DNA from: Dipteris shenzhenensis
Lineage: Eukaryota; Polypodiophyta; Polypodiopsida; Gleicheniales
Assembly: GCA_047967505.1 (NCBI GenBank)
Contig: CM106541.1
Direction: 5' to 3' (one strand)
DNA: 64,000 nt
The number at the start of each line of letters is the position of its first letter. Within the stretch, counting starts at the first letter, position 1. Of this stretch, positions 1-10,470 are shown piece by piece. Under the pieces are notes generated by a model. It ran no database searches. It was not told the DNA's origin and saw only the letters and a program-made list of their open reading frames with translations. The translations under genes and the position numbers were made by a program.

Positions 1-334
1 CTCCTGTGGCTGCTTCACCTGAAGAGATCCTTGACAAGTGATCTACAGGTTGATGCAATTGTCCTGCTCTCACTAGGATGTCAAAGTCAAACTCTTAAAA
101 CAAAAGTATCCACCTGCTCAGTTTGCCCCCAAGCGTGGGTTTATTCAACAAGTACTTGAGAGCTTGATGATCAGTACTGATTATAAACTTATTGCCCAAT
201 AGATAATGCTGGTACTTTGTCATGGCATAGAACATGCCCAAACCCTCGTGTTCAGTGGTGCTGTAATTTCTTTCTGCTCCGTTGAGTTGTCTGCTTGCAC
301 GAAATACACAGGTAGGTCCAATTTGTTCTCCCAA
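1..334 (-). pseudogene. Ty3/gypsy pol fragment (RNase H region)
   Basis: Read on the minus strand this gives the end of a gypsy reverse transcriptase/RNase H. Visible motifs are an ASRQLN-type motif, YSTTEHEGL (family form YSTTERE), a DHQALKYLLNKP block and, after a stop, a DFDILVRAG stretch and DHLSRI. In an intact element this domain removes the RNA strand during reverse transcription. A TAA at 95-97 sits where the family has Gln, so a CAA to TAA change is likely. The fragment runs off the window at base 1 and stops matching near 335, where an LTR-like piece begins, so only about 110 residues remain. The family call is firm; the lineage within gypsy is not determined. Confidence 0.8.
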
Positions 335-345
335 ACATGTGGTGG

Positions 346-629
346 AAATGAACTAATGATACTCAAAGAAAGACATAATGAAATGGAAATGAAATGACTA
401 AGCAATGAACAAAATGAAAGTACTTACGTGTAGACCAAAGAGCTTGTAGCTTGATACTTGATTGATTTGACACTAGAACAAGTACAACTCTCATATAGAG
501 CACACACACATATGAACACCAATGCATATGGGATAACTCCCAATGTGAAACGTGGCATCCGTAGGACACACTAGACTAGAACTCACTAGAACACACCAAA
601 ACGATTCAACTTGGATTCATGTTATAACA
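346..629 (-). repeat. Diverged LTR-like piece related to the LTR at 4621
   Basis: The reverse complement starts TGTTATAACATGAA and shares order and patches with the LTRs at 4621 and 6567: a GTGTGTTCTAGTGAGTTCTAG-like block, ATTGGGAGTTATCC, GTTGTACTTGT, and a T-rich end with TTCATTTTCC-like runs. It therefore looks like an old member of the same LTR family. No second LTR, primer site or target duplication was found, so it could be a solo LTR or a truncated end. The far boundary near 346 is approximate. Confidence 0.5.
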
Positions 630-642
630 CTTTCCGGCCATC

Positions 643-955
643 TTTCTTTTTTCTTTTTTTTCAAGAAAAATTACTTCATTAAGTATGAATTAAAAACCGC
701 GAGAGCAAGCTCAAATGTAGGAGTACATCATGCAATGCATGAGGAAAAAACATCTCAAACAGAGCTAATAAAAAACCAAGGCGGAGGCTGACAATGCCAC
801 CTCAACTCTGAGGGAGACTTCATGAAGAAAGGAGATCCTCTCCAAATTCTGAAAAAAGTAACTCTCCTGGCAGTGGGTGCTATGGAGGATCCTTGCATGC
901 TTGCCCATATGGCCATCAGAGTGTGTATTGTGTCGGTCCAATAATGTCCACATCC
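643..955 (-). mobile_element. LINE 3' end, copy 1 (5'-truncated)
   Basis: On the minus strand the codons for TDTIHTLMAIW and the following RRVTFF and RWHCQP blocks match the LINE 3' ends at 3014-3551 and 61040-61800. The 3' end is an A-rich tail, seen on the plus strand as the T-run near 648-660. Only the last part of ORF2 and the 3' UTR survive, which is normal for 5'-truncated LINE insertions. No convincing target duplication was found. Confidence 0.65.
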
Positions 956-1226
956 TGAAGTGCTGAAGTGAGAGAGAAAGGAATCCCGGGTATATAAATA
1001 GCCATGAAGGGCCATCAAAAGCTAGGCGAATTTAGGGTGGGTGCTTGATTTAGAGCAAGTGCATTCCTTGCTAGAGAGAGAGAAAAAAAAAGTAGCCTGC
1101 TTTTTTGAGTAAAAAACAATCTTGCTTTTAATAGATCTAGTCCCACTTTTCTCCAGCCAGCTAAAAATAGCCAAAATGTGCTAAAATCAGACCATACACT
1201 CTTGCCCAAAGCTAAACATCTACCCC
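956..1226. other. Unassigned spacer
   Basis: No gene is visible. It contains a GA/A-rich run (about 1071-1092) and a poly-A-like patch near 1112, which could be the tail of another short retroelement, but nothing supports a specific call. Confidence 0.3.
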
Positions 1227-1640
1227 TATTGGTTCATAGATGGAGCAATGAAGCACAATGAACAAAACTTTATTCATGAGTGGTTACATATATAGGCAAC
1301 TACCTCCATGTTGGTAGATCCCAGATCCACAATTATCTTCATGATTATCTCAATTAGTCACCTCCTATGATCACTCCAAATCCACACATCACACCAACCT
1401 GACATACCTAACTGCCAAGTCACTAGAACCTTCTAGCACACCCACACACACACTCCTTGCATAGGACTCCAAGCCCATAGGTGCACACACACATACATCA
1501 ATTTGCCCTTCATTCCCCGCCACAAATTGATGACCTTGTCCCTCAGCAGTAGTACATGGGATGCTCCATGTCTTGCCCACCATCATGTGGCAACACACAT
1601 GGCCCCAACCTGTGACTCACTCCTAGGACTCTTGGTTTAC
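1227..1640 (-). repeat. 3' LTR of gag-only copia element F
   Basis: About 250 bases from 1227 match the block at 3851 nearly base for base, both beginning with a TGTTGGTACATAGATGG-like sequence (here TATTGGTTCATAG) and continuing through AAAACTTTATTCATGAGTGG. Similarity weakens after about 1480, so the outer edge is approximate. The first base pair is TA instead of TG. With the copy at 3851 it brackets gag on the minus strand. Confidence 0.65.
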
Positions 1641-1779
1641 AACTGGGAGATAGACAATGACTATGTATGAAAAGCCCCATGAGTCCAACAAGGAAAAATC
1701 TCAAAAGACCAACAATCATTTAAGGATGGACTATCCATGGCAGAGAACCATTATTGACCTCACACACACATAAATTAAA

Positions 1780-2826
1780 AAACATATGGGTCCTCACCCT
1801 TGTCATAATTGACTTGGGTGTTGTAAGCAGTGAGAGCTTTAACATTCTTTGGTTCTTCTTCTTTTTCTGTCTCTACTTCTTCAACAAGGTTTGCTGAACA
1901 TCTCTTCTTTGCATAACATTATTTTTCAAAGCATCCAGGTTTTCCACAAAAGTTGCACTTCATTTTTCTCTTTCCCTTGAAGTTGCTTTTAGTCAAATAT
2001 GCCCCTTCTTTGTAGTCACTTCTTTGTTTGATCTTCCTTTCCTCTTCCAAGAGGGATGCTTCAATTTCCACCAGACTAATCTCTGGTATATTGGTGAGTG
2101 TGGTGATAATAGTGCCATATTCTTTAGTTAGACTTCTAAGTAAGATGGAAATTACAATATCTTCATCAAGATTAAACTTGATGCCAAGTAACTGTGTCAA
2201 TATGCTCTTCGTTGAATTTAGATGTGAAGAGATGGATTCTCCTCTATCCAATTTTAAATCAAAGAACTTAATGAGCAAGCTAAACTTAGAGCATCTCCCC
2301 TGTGCTCCAAAAACATGCTCAAGATGAGTCCATGCAGCATGAGCACTCTCACATCCATCAATGCGGTGGATAAAAGAATCACTCAATCCAAGAGCAATTA
2401 TGGCTAGTGCTTTTTCATCTTTAGGAAGCCATGAAGCTTATCCTGCCCTAGTTGTAGGTTTAGTTTCTTTTCCATTAGCCATCTTCCATATTCCCTTTTT
2501 CATGAGAATAAATTTCAGTTTGGTCTACCAAGTGTGAAACCCCTCTTCCTCAAACTTATCTATTTTGAGTTTGGAGGCCATTTGGGAAGGTCTTACCAAT
2601 TTAATGGCAGTGTCTAATCCCTTTACAAAAGACAATCTTTTTGAACAAAGAAATCACCTTCACCATGTAGATGCAAATTTCCAGATAAGAATTCAGAAAA
2701 TTTTAGCTGTTTGGCATATGCATAACCAGCTGGCTTCTCCCACAACCTCTTAACTGGGGTCTTCTTTACCTTGTACTTTGTCCTTGTAGTCTTCTTGGCA
2801 TTTGAAGAAGATTGAGAACTTGGCAT
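1780..2826 (-). pseudogene. Copia gag remnant of element F (no pol)
   Basis: A minus-strand gag of the DUF4219/UBN2 type. It has a basic N-terminal leader (2826-2623), a FHTW-TKLKFILMKKGIW block, a WTHLEHVFGAQG block and KFSLLIKFFDLKL, then a zinc-knuckle-like CNFCGKPG. Gag would form the particle that packages element RNA. In-frame stops interrupt it, and the first part (2826-2623) is in a different frame from the part starting at 2386, so it is dead. The knuckle has Cys where His is expected (CX2CX4C) and a stop just before the last Cys. No protease, integrase or RT follows before the 3' LTR, so the element was non-autonomous or lost pol by deletion. Confidence 0.7.
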
Positions 2827-3013
2827 GTTGTCAAGAAATCACAATCAACTGAGCTTCAAATAACATTCTCTAAATTGAAAAAAGAATCTTTGATTTGTAT
2901 TTTAACTCCTCGAGCATCACCTTAGCATTTAGTGTAGCATCAAACTTCAAAAATAGTCTAGAAAATATGGTCGCCTAAGTACTCCTCAGACCATTTTGGA
3001 AATGGTGGCTCCA

Positions 3014-3551
3014 GCGAGAAGACAAGAGCTGCTGCTCCGAGAGACTTGATTCCTCTTAGGCTCTTCACATCCGATGACACCTTGTGGAGTCGTGCTCTCT
3101 AGACGATGTTCCGGCCACTCTTTTCAGGGCTGCTCACTCCTCGGTCAACTCTCCATGGGAGATCCTAGCTAGCATTGCAACATGGCACATTTGGAGAGCC
3201 AGATGCATTGAGGCTTTGGAGGGTTCTCAAGTTCACCCTTCTCAGATCTTGGCCAGTACTTGGACAGATACGATACACACTCTGATGGCCATTTGGGTGA
3301 CCATGCAAGGATAATCTCAAGCAGCCTCCTCCGAGAGCGTTACTTTTCTCAGAGATTGGAGAGACTCTCCCTTCTTTGCTGAAACTTCTACAGGGTTGAG
3401 ATGGCATTGTCAGCCTCATTCTTGGTTTCTTTCTACCTCATTCCTCTGAGGTGTTTTTTATTACATGCTTAGCATGGTGTATTTCTGCACAGAGCTTGCT
3501 CTAGTGGGTTTCTTTCTTACTTAATAGAAGTCTCTTTTTTGAAAAAAAAAA
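3014..3551 (+). mobile_element. LINE 3' end, copy 2, with 15-bp target duplication
   Basis: A 5'-truncated LINE on the plus strand. It encodes the ORF2 C-terminus (ESCSLDDVPATLF, WEILASIATWHIWRARC, TDTIHTLMAIW), then a 3' UTR and an A-rich tail at 3541-3551. It is flanked by identical 15-bp copies of GAAATGGTGGCTCCA at 2999-3013 and 3552-3566, the hallmark of target-primed reverse transcription. The insertion lies inside the leader of copia element F, so it is younger than that element. It shares its 3' end with copies at 643-955 and 61040-61800. Confidence 0.9.
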
Positions 3552-3835
3552 GAAATGGTGGCTCCAACAAGCTGAATTGACAAAAATGGCATGGGATGAA
3601 GCGAGTATCAGCACGGGCTGTAGAAACACTATTTCTTCAATTACTCCTAGGTGGAAGCACGCCCTAACTAGGGGAATCTACAGCGGAAAGGATAGGAGCA
3701 ATGGTGGCTTGTAGGTGGAGAATAGGCTTAAGGCATTTCATGGAAGGAAGGTGGAAGAAAACTTCATTTGGGGAAGAAGAGGGAATCTTCAAATAATCTT
3801 GTGGATTCTCTTCCTGGGCACTAGGATTCTTAGCA

Positions 3836-3848
3836 AGCTCTGATACCA
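3836..3848 (-). promoter_or_regulatory. Primer-binding site of element F
   Basis: The minus strand reads TGGTATCAGAGCT two bases inside the LTR edge. This is complementary to the 3' end of plant initiator Met tRNA, the usual copia primer. It orients element F on the minus strand and marks the inner edge of its 5' LTR. Confidence 0.8.
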
Positions 3849-3850
3849 CA

Positions 3851-4390
3851 TGTTGGTACATAGATGGAGCAATGAAGCACAATGAACAAAACTTTATTCA
3901 TGAGTGGTTACATATATAGGCAACTACCTCCATGTTGGTAGATCCGAGATCCACAATTATCTCCATGATTATCTCACCTCCTATGATCACTCCAAATCCA
4001 CACATCACACCAACCTGACATACCTAACTGCTAAGTCACTAGAACCTTCTAGCACACCTACACTCACAGGCTCCTTGCACAGGACTCCAAGCCCATACTG
4101 GCACCTAACCAGGCACACCATGTGTTCACATACTCACAACCATAGACCTTAGGACCCTTCGTATGATCCCATTATATCAATTTGTCCTTTAGCCCCAATC
4201 TCATCACCCTTGGTCCTGATGCCCAAATCTACTAGACAAGCCACTCTCTGGGCTTATGAATGCCCACTCTTTCCTCCTACTTCTCAATTGCAGTAAATCT
4301 AGTTCTCTAGGGTGGGTATCTCATCCACAAGAACGTGTGAATTCTTTCCCTAACTAGCCCACTCTCACGCGTCCCACACAGTCAATCACA
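3851..4390 (-). repeat. 5' LTR of gag-only copia element F
   Basis: Begins TGTTGGTACATAGATGG directly beyond the primer site and matches the block at 1227 well for about 240 bases, then patchily (shared CAATTTG-CCTT-like stretches). The outer edge is uncertain. The two copies differ by many substitutions and indels, so the element is old. Confidence 0.65.
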
Positions 4391-4465
4391 TGAACAACCC
4401 AAGTGTGGGAAGTTATAGGTCAGAAACAATCAATCCTCATATCTTGCTGATCAGAGGAAACCTGG

Positions 4466-4620
4466 CTACTGCTCCTCCCCCTCTAGCTACCTTCTCCCCT
4501 CAGCCCCTCCCCTCAGCCCCTCCCCCTCAACCCTCCCCTCCCTCTCTCAGCCCTCCCTTTCTTGCCTCCCCCGGCCTCTCCCTCCCTATCTCCTCTCCCC
4601 CTCTACCCACCTCCCTCCTC
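4466..4620. repeat. Polypyrimidine tract, left half
   Basis: Almost pure C/T on the plus strand with CCCCTCAGCCCCTCC-like repeats. It is the left half of a low-complexity tract continuing at 6883; the non-coding LTR element at 4621-6882 split it. Open frames here are composition artefacts. Confidence 0.85.
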
Positions 4621-4930
4621 TGTTGGAATATGAAGCCAAAGTGAGTATAAAATGAGTGTTCTAGGTGTGTTTTATAGTCTAGTGAGTCCTAGACATGCCA
4701 TGTGTCGTATTGGGAGTTATCCTAGATACACTTTCTAGAGTCTAGTGTCACACTATATAGTGTTGTACTTGTCTATTGTCTAAGACATCAGTCAACATCA
4801 AGCTTTATATCATGTGAGTATTTTGGTTATCATTGCCTAGCACTTGTTCTTTCATTTTCCTTTCCATTTTGCTTTTCATTATGCTTTCCACATTTTCATT
4901 CTGTTCCTAGCTAGCTACTAGATCTCTTCA
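4621..4930 (+). repeat. 5' LTR of the non-autonomous element
   Basis: Runs from TGTTGGAATATGAAG to ATCTCTTCA, 310 bp. It matches 6567-6882 with few differences, including small indels. It should carry the promoter; a TATATAG stretch occurs mid-way. Confidence 0.9.
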
Positions 4931-4932
4931 TG

Positions 4933-4945
4933 TGGTATCAGAGCC
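4933..4945 (+). promoter_or_regulatory. Primer-binding site (initiator Met tRNA)
   Basis: TGGTATCAGAGCC, two bases after the 5' LTR, is complementary to the 3' end of initiator Met tRNA and would prime minus-strand synthesis. Confidence 0.9.
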
Positions 4946-6566
4946 ATGTTCCTAGCCCTGCTCTCTCTTTCCCTTTCCCTTCCAAGAGGTTGAGGTGAGG
5001 GAGGCCAATGAAGCTACTCTACCTCCTTCTCCTTGGAAGGCTGCCCTCTTCTCTCCTCCCTTGAGCTCTCTTCTCCATGCCATGATCTGCCACCTCTTTT
5101 CTCCTTCCTTCAGCTACATCTTTCAGTGACCTATGGACGATGTGATGCTTCTATCCGGATTTAGAAGTAGAATCACGGATTTGGTTCTTCAGCAAAGTTG
5201 TAGAGGATTTTGAGTACTACAAAATTTGTTTTTACATAATTGCAATCCAAGTTTTTTGTGAAAAGTTACAGCCCTTGCAAGAAGTGACCAAAATTGTTTC
5301 TGCGCGCGAATTTTGTTCTGAAGCTCAATGATTTGACAGCCCAAGCATGATGCAGTCAACTCAATGTGGACTTGTCCATCCTCTTCATTGTTGAACTCTT
5401 CTCCAGCCTATTGTTTGCTCCTTTTGCCCAACATTCTCTTAGAGATGCTATCCGCAAGTTGGTACCCGTATTCTACCCGCTATTTTGCTCCACATAGCTC
5501 TACTGCCCACGCAGCCTGTGAGCTCTTGACATTACATTGCGGTGACTCCTTCATGTGACTACTCTAAACTTTGGTGAAGACTTCTCGAGCTAAATGTGAG
5601 TTCTCCGATACTACTCTGACACACTCCACTTCAGTGATCTCTCTTATTAGTGTATTACATCGAGCTTGATGTAGACCACTCTACATCAACAAGTGACTTC
5701 TTCAACATTGCTTATTCAATCAGTGCCTGAGGTACTTCACATTGATTGACTTTCCGATTGATCGTGGTACCTGAGGCTTCTACTTTGACATTGGTGACTC
5801 TCCTTCCTGCATTTTGAGAGTCATCATGTAATTGCTCCATGTAGCTACCCATGGACTTCACCGACACATATTTTGGGGCATTCCTGCCTAGCGCTTCATT
5901 GACATCGTCATTGACTCATAGGGATGTGCACACATGTGCATTAGCTACTTGGAGGACATCTCTTTCACAAATAGATATTTTTATTTATTGCTACACGCTT
6001 GATGTATTTTGGGGTCCTCTACCCTGGGTAGTCCCCCTAAAATGATATGTATTGAGTGTTTGGTTTCCATTGAGTCTAAAGGTCCTCTGCCCTGGATAGT
6101 CCTCCTAAAAAAATGTATTGGCTTTCCTATTTTCATGTGTGGCTTTCTAACATGTCCTGTTATAAAGCCAAGGGAGAATGTACTATGGGAGCCATGTATT
6201 GGCTTTGATAGGTTTAGAGGGGAATGTATTGTGGGAGCCATGTATTGGATTTGATAGGTCTCATTATTAGGCCTGGCTGAGTTTCAAGATGTTGGTGTAT
6301 TCCTAGACCTATGAGCTAGTCATGTAGCCATGCTATAACACGAGCCTCTGAGCATGTTGAGTCTAAAGCCATGAGAGTGCTTGGATCAACCTCTAAACAT
6401 GCTCAGACTTTAGCCTCTGAGTTACATAGGGTGCATAGTTTGATGACCGTCATTGTCATATTCTGTTCTTGGTTCCATTCCAATAGTCCCTCACCTTAGA
6501 CCATCATTGTCATGTTCTGTTCTTGGTTCCATTCCAGTAGTCTCTCACCTTGTGTTCATGGGGGGG

Positions 6567-6882
6567 TGTTGGAATATGAAGCCAAAGTGAGTCTAAAATG
6601 AGTGTTCTAGGTGTGTTTTATCATCTAGTGAGTTCTAGACATGCCACGTGCCATATTGGGAGTTATCGCATATACACTATGGCTTTCTAGAGTTTAGTGT
6701 CACACTATATAGTGTTGTACTTGTCTATTTTCTAAGACATCAATCAACATCAAGCTTTATATCATGTGAGTATTTTGATTATCATTGCCTAGCACTTGTT
6801 CTTTCGTTTTCCTTTCCATTTTGCTTTTCATTATGCTTTCCACATTTCCATTATGTTCCTAGCTAGCTGCTAGATCTCTTCA
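6567..6882 (+). repeat. 3' LTR of the non-autonomous element
   Basis: 316 bp, TGTTGGAATATGAAG to GATCTCTTCA, preceded by a G-rich polypurine tract at about 6558-6566 and followed by the TCCTC target duplication. Confidence 0.9.
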
Positions 6883-7380
6883 TCCTCCCCTCTTTGTCTC
6901 CCCTCTCACCGCCTCCTACCCCCTCCCATCTCCTCCTCTTAGCCATCTCCCCTCTCTGCCTCCTCCCTCCTCTCCACTCCCTCCCCCCTCTCTGCCTACC
7001 CCCTCTCTGCCTCCTTCCTCCTCTCCACTCCCTCCCCCCTCTCTGCCTACCCCCTCTCTGCCTCCTCCTTCCCCGCTTCCTCTCCACCTTCTGGCTCCCT
7101 CCTCTCCGCATCCTCCTCTTGGCTGCCTTCTCTTCTCGGCACCCCCTCCCCACCTCCTCCCTCCCCGCCGCCTCCTCCCTCTTGACAGCCCTCCCCCGCC
7201 TCCTCCCTCCCCGCCTCCTCCTCCTGGCTGCCTTCTTCTTTTTGAAAGCCTTCCCCCTAGTCCTCCTCCTCATTCTCCCTCTCTTCCTCCTCATCGTCCT
7301 CTTCTCCTGAATCCCCTCCTCCCTCTCCTCCTCAGCCCCCCTCCTCCTCCTCCTCCTCAGCCCACCCTCCTTCTTTCTTC
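6883..7380. repeat. Polypyrimidine tract, right half, with 51-bp minisatellite
   Basis: C/T-rich throughout. From about 6951 a CCCTCTCTGCCTCCT-type unit recurs at a 51-bp step (about 6953, 7004, 7055). Long open frames on both strands encode only Leu/Pro/Ser or Arg/Gly/Glu runs and are not genes. Confidence 0.85.
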
Positions 7381-9290
7381 CAAGGAAGCTTAGTGTGGAA
7401 GGAACTTCTTCGTGTTCGAGTCAGCCTCACTCACCTTGATTGGCGATGGCTCTACCTTCAGCCAATATCCATCCACTCCCACTGAAAGGCATAGTTTGCT
7501 CTCAAATCAAGCAATACATGCTGATGAGCCATTGCTGCAGTAAGGCACTCCTGAATCCAAGCATCTGAAGGCCATTTTTACTCCCCCCTCTGCAAAGCTA
7601 CCAATTGCTGGCGAACACCAATCTCACGTCTGAGAATATCTCATCTCTTGGTACGAGCAACTGAGAGGTAGAAGTCGCTAATACCAGAAAGGGCAGCAGC
7701 TACCTGTGATGGCAATGGCTGCCCACCCTGGCACGAGAAACCCATATCTATAGGGCTGCCTCTATAAGGCCCTCCTTTGTGTACAAGGCATCTGGAATCC
7801 TGATGCTGGCAGATCGGCCTCTCAAGTTGAGGCTCTGAGATAGCCAACACAATAGGAAAGTGGTATGAAGTGGAAATCCTAGCAACAATGCATACCAATC
7901 CACCTCTGTCAAGTGCCCAATCATCTACATAGAATCTGTCAATGCGTGCATGAATAGGCATCTGCTGCCTCCTGTTCGACCAAGAGAACAAGAGGGATTG
8001 TGGCTGAATAAGAAAGGCATCGTCAAACCAACTATCTTTGCCACAGTAGTGAAAAAGAAAGGAATCCCAAGCTGCTCTCTCCAAAGAGTGAAGTCCTCCT
8101 TCTCTACCCCCTTTTTTGTCTGACAGTAATTCTACCATGTTAAAGTCACCTCCAATCACCCATGAATCTGCAATGGGGGCTAGGAGAGCAGATCCTTCCA
8201 CATAACGACATGTTCCCCTCTAATGTTGGAGGCATACAGGTTAAGGAAACCAACCTTACACCCTCCAATCAAGAGAATAATCCACTGAGCTCTAGAGGGA
8301 ATAATGACTCCGTGTCCAACGACCAAGGGGAGATGCAACTGCGAAACTGAAATAGAAGTTCCCCCCCCGGTGCCCAAGGTAGATGACCAAAAAGTATGAC
8401 CAGAAAGCAGTTTGCCATACTTAGAGCAATCACTGGCATCCAACTTGTGTTCCTGGATAAAAAGGATATGAATAGCACCTCCAGTGACACCTAGATGAAG
8501 TTGATTCCAGATTAGCTACCTATAGCGATGGTGTGGAACTCTGCCTAGGCCCTGTATGTTCCAGCTGACTATCCTCATGGACAAGAGGATGCTGGATGGA
8601 AAGGCTTACCTGACCTAGTAGAGGAGGCCAGCTTCCCCTAGGTCAAAACACTCCTACTAAGGGTTGGAAACTTAACAGGTGAAAGGATCCCTACAACTAT
8701 TAGGGGGGAGGCCCTGTCAAAAGGAATCCCAATGACTGGGACCCCTAAGGTGGAGGGCACAAACTCTTCCTCATCATGAAAGTCTCCGAATCAGCCAACC
8801 AATGTCACAAAAGAGGTTTGAGAAGCAAGTTTGGCTGAGGAGTGCGAAGAAGACCTACACTCGTGGAGGAAGGAGGAGAAGGACCTGCCAGGCCTCTATG
8901 AGCAGATCTGGAGGTGGGAGCTGAGGAGGCCTGTGGCTGGGCTGAAGAAGGATCTGTAGTCCTCATCTGTGCAAACACTCCCTCAGTTGTGGCATGAACA
9001 GTCTAAGGGGAAGAAGCATCGGTAGCCCCCTCGTGATCAGAAATGAAAATGACTAGGGCTGGTGCATGTGAAGTCCCCTCCTGATGTGGATCTATAGTAT
9101 TTGGGGCTGCAACAATATCCCCCTCTGGAGTCTAGACGGCATCTGTCTGAACCGGATCAAGGGTCTCCTCCTGAAGTAAAGGAGTCACTCTGACCGCTCT
9201 CCAATGTGGTACTGGGAGTGCTATAGGCTTTGGGTGCCCTACTGCCCCTGGTGATCCTGGAGTGCACGAAGCAGGGTGCCTTGCCCTTTT
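7381..9290 (-). pseudogene. LINE fragment: AP-endonuclease domain and flanking ORF
   Basis: The minus strand reads RIVSWNIQGLG (near 8580), QEHKLDASD, WVIGGDFNMV (near 8135) and SYHFPI (near 7855), the ordered landmarks of the APE-type endonuclease that nicks target DNA for LINEs. Family members end this domain with SDHFPI; here the catalytic Asp is Tyr, and several in-frame stops occur. About 8600-9290 is decayed upstream LINE sequence with no clear motif. At 7381 the element stops against the polypyrimidine tract before the RT core, so its 3' part is missing, the opposite of usual 5' truncation. Recombination or a later deletion is the likely cause. Confidence 0.75.
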
Positions 9291-9299
9291 TAAAAGCAG

Positions 9300-10470
9300 A
9301 TTTGACAGATAAGATTTGTTCCCATACTATCACATTGCTTGTATCCTCCACCTACATTCACCAATTCGTCAACTTCTTGCAAGTTGGTCAATTTTATAGA
9401 ATTGAGGGTGCTAGTGTTGTTCCAAAAGGAACAAGTGAGGGTGGAACCTCAAAATTCTCTCTACTTGTTGATGCAACTACATGCATTATTAGAGGAGAGC
9501 CTTTTGATGGGAACCTTCGTTTGGAACCCGATCATTCTCTATGCACCTATGTGCCTTGGGTAGCAGAAATGATAAACCTTTGCAATTGAAATGTTTCAAA
9601 TGTTGTGGGAACCATTGCAATAGCGATCATTAAGGTTACTAGCAAGGATGGGATGATTGATCAAATCATTGTTGCAGATGGACCTAGGGACCAAGATCGA
9701 GCTGCTGTAAGTGAATTTTTCTTGTGATATCATAGGTTTAAACAAAATGTTCCAACAACTTATCACTATTGTTGTATTTGATTTTGATGGTTGAAGCTTG
9801 CATTTGTCAAAGAGCGCGAATCCACACTTACACAACTCATACAAGAGTTCAATGAAGATGGTGTGGTTATGTATGTGCTTAAGAATGTTTCATTCTTAAA
9901 AGCAAAGGGAACCATTTGTGTGTTTGATTTCACTAGACTAGCGGAGCTTACAGATGGCCCAACAAAGGATGGATTTTATAAAGGAAGCATTTGTGGCCCA
10001 AGTCTCTCACTTGGGTTATGGTATAAAGGTAATTATTAAAGCATATCTCTACTTCTTCAATGTAAATGCATCCATAACACTTCTTTGCTTTTTCTAGGTA
10101 TTTGGTATCTTGTACTTTACAAATTTCAATGCCGATTTGATCGAGCACGAGTGTGAGAGGCCTTCGTGTCAGCTAGGACCCCCTTCGACCTTATTGCTAT
10201 TATTGCAAAAGTGCCCAAAGGATTGTCCAAGTTGCTTGTTTGACAGCTGACATACTACAGTGTGGTGGTGAGCGTATGCCTATCCAAATCAGAGGATCAT
10301 ATGTGGATCTTGTACTTCATTTATGTGTTCCTTTTCTTGACATGTATGACCAAGATGTAATGCTAGCACGTGGCAAACTTAAGTCGACAAAACCTAGTGG
10401 CAGCTTCACTCTCAATGTTGAGTTCTATATATTCCTTGAGAGTTCCAGTAATTTGTTTAGTGGAATCTAA
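9300..10470 (+). pseudogene. Interrupted coding region with intron-like gaps, unrecognised
   Basis: Open pieces at about 9300-9590, 9600-9710, 9796-10028, 10099-10190 and 10240-10470 look like parts of one plus-strand protein. Two gaps resemble introns: a donor GTAAGTG at about 9707 with the next open piece starting after about 9795, and a donor GTAATT at about 10028 with the acceptor TTTTTCTAG at about 10098. The first piece (QFVNFLQVGQFYRIEGASVV) has the feel of an OB-fold such as RPA-type proteins found in some plant Helitrons, but no diagnostic motif is visible. It could also be a captured host gene fragment. Confidence 0.35.

Larger units (their letters stand above)
4621..6882 (+). mobile_element. 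Non-autonomous LTR retrotransposon, 2262 bp, no coding capacity
   Basis: Two LTRs (4621-4930 and 6567-6882) with TG...CA ends flank 1636 bp of internal DNA. A tRNA-Met primer site lies just inside the 5' LTR and a purine run ending in a G-tract (CATGGGGGG) just before the 3' LTR. The same 5-bp duplication, TCCTC, sits on both sides (4616-4620, 6883-6887). No gag, protease, integrase or RT motif is visible in any frame, so it must have moved with enzymes supplied elsewhere, like LARD or TRIM elements. Internal tandem duplications occur at about 6186-6260 (46-bp step) and 6451-6555 (54-bp step). Confidence 0.9.

Noticed and set aside
6863-7310. Long open frames on both strands rich in Arg/Gly/Glu or Leu/Pro/Ser
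   Set aside because: They follow directly from the C/T-rich tract and minisatellite; no start context, motif or conservation signal.
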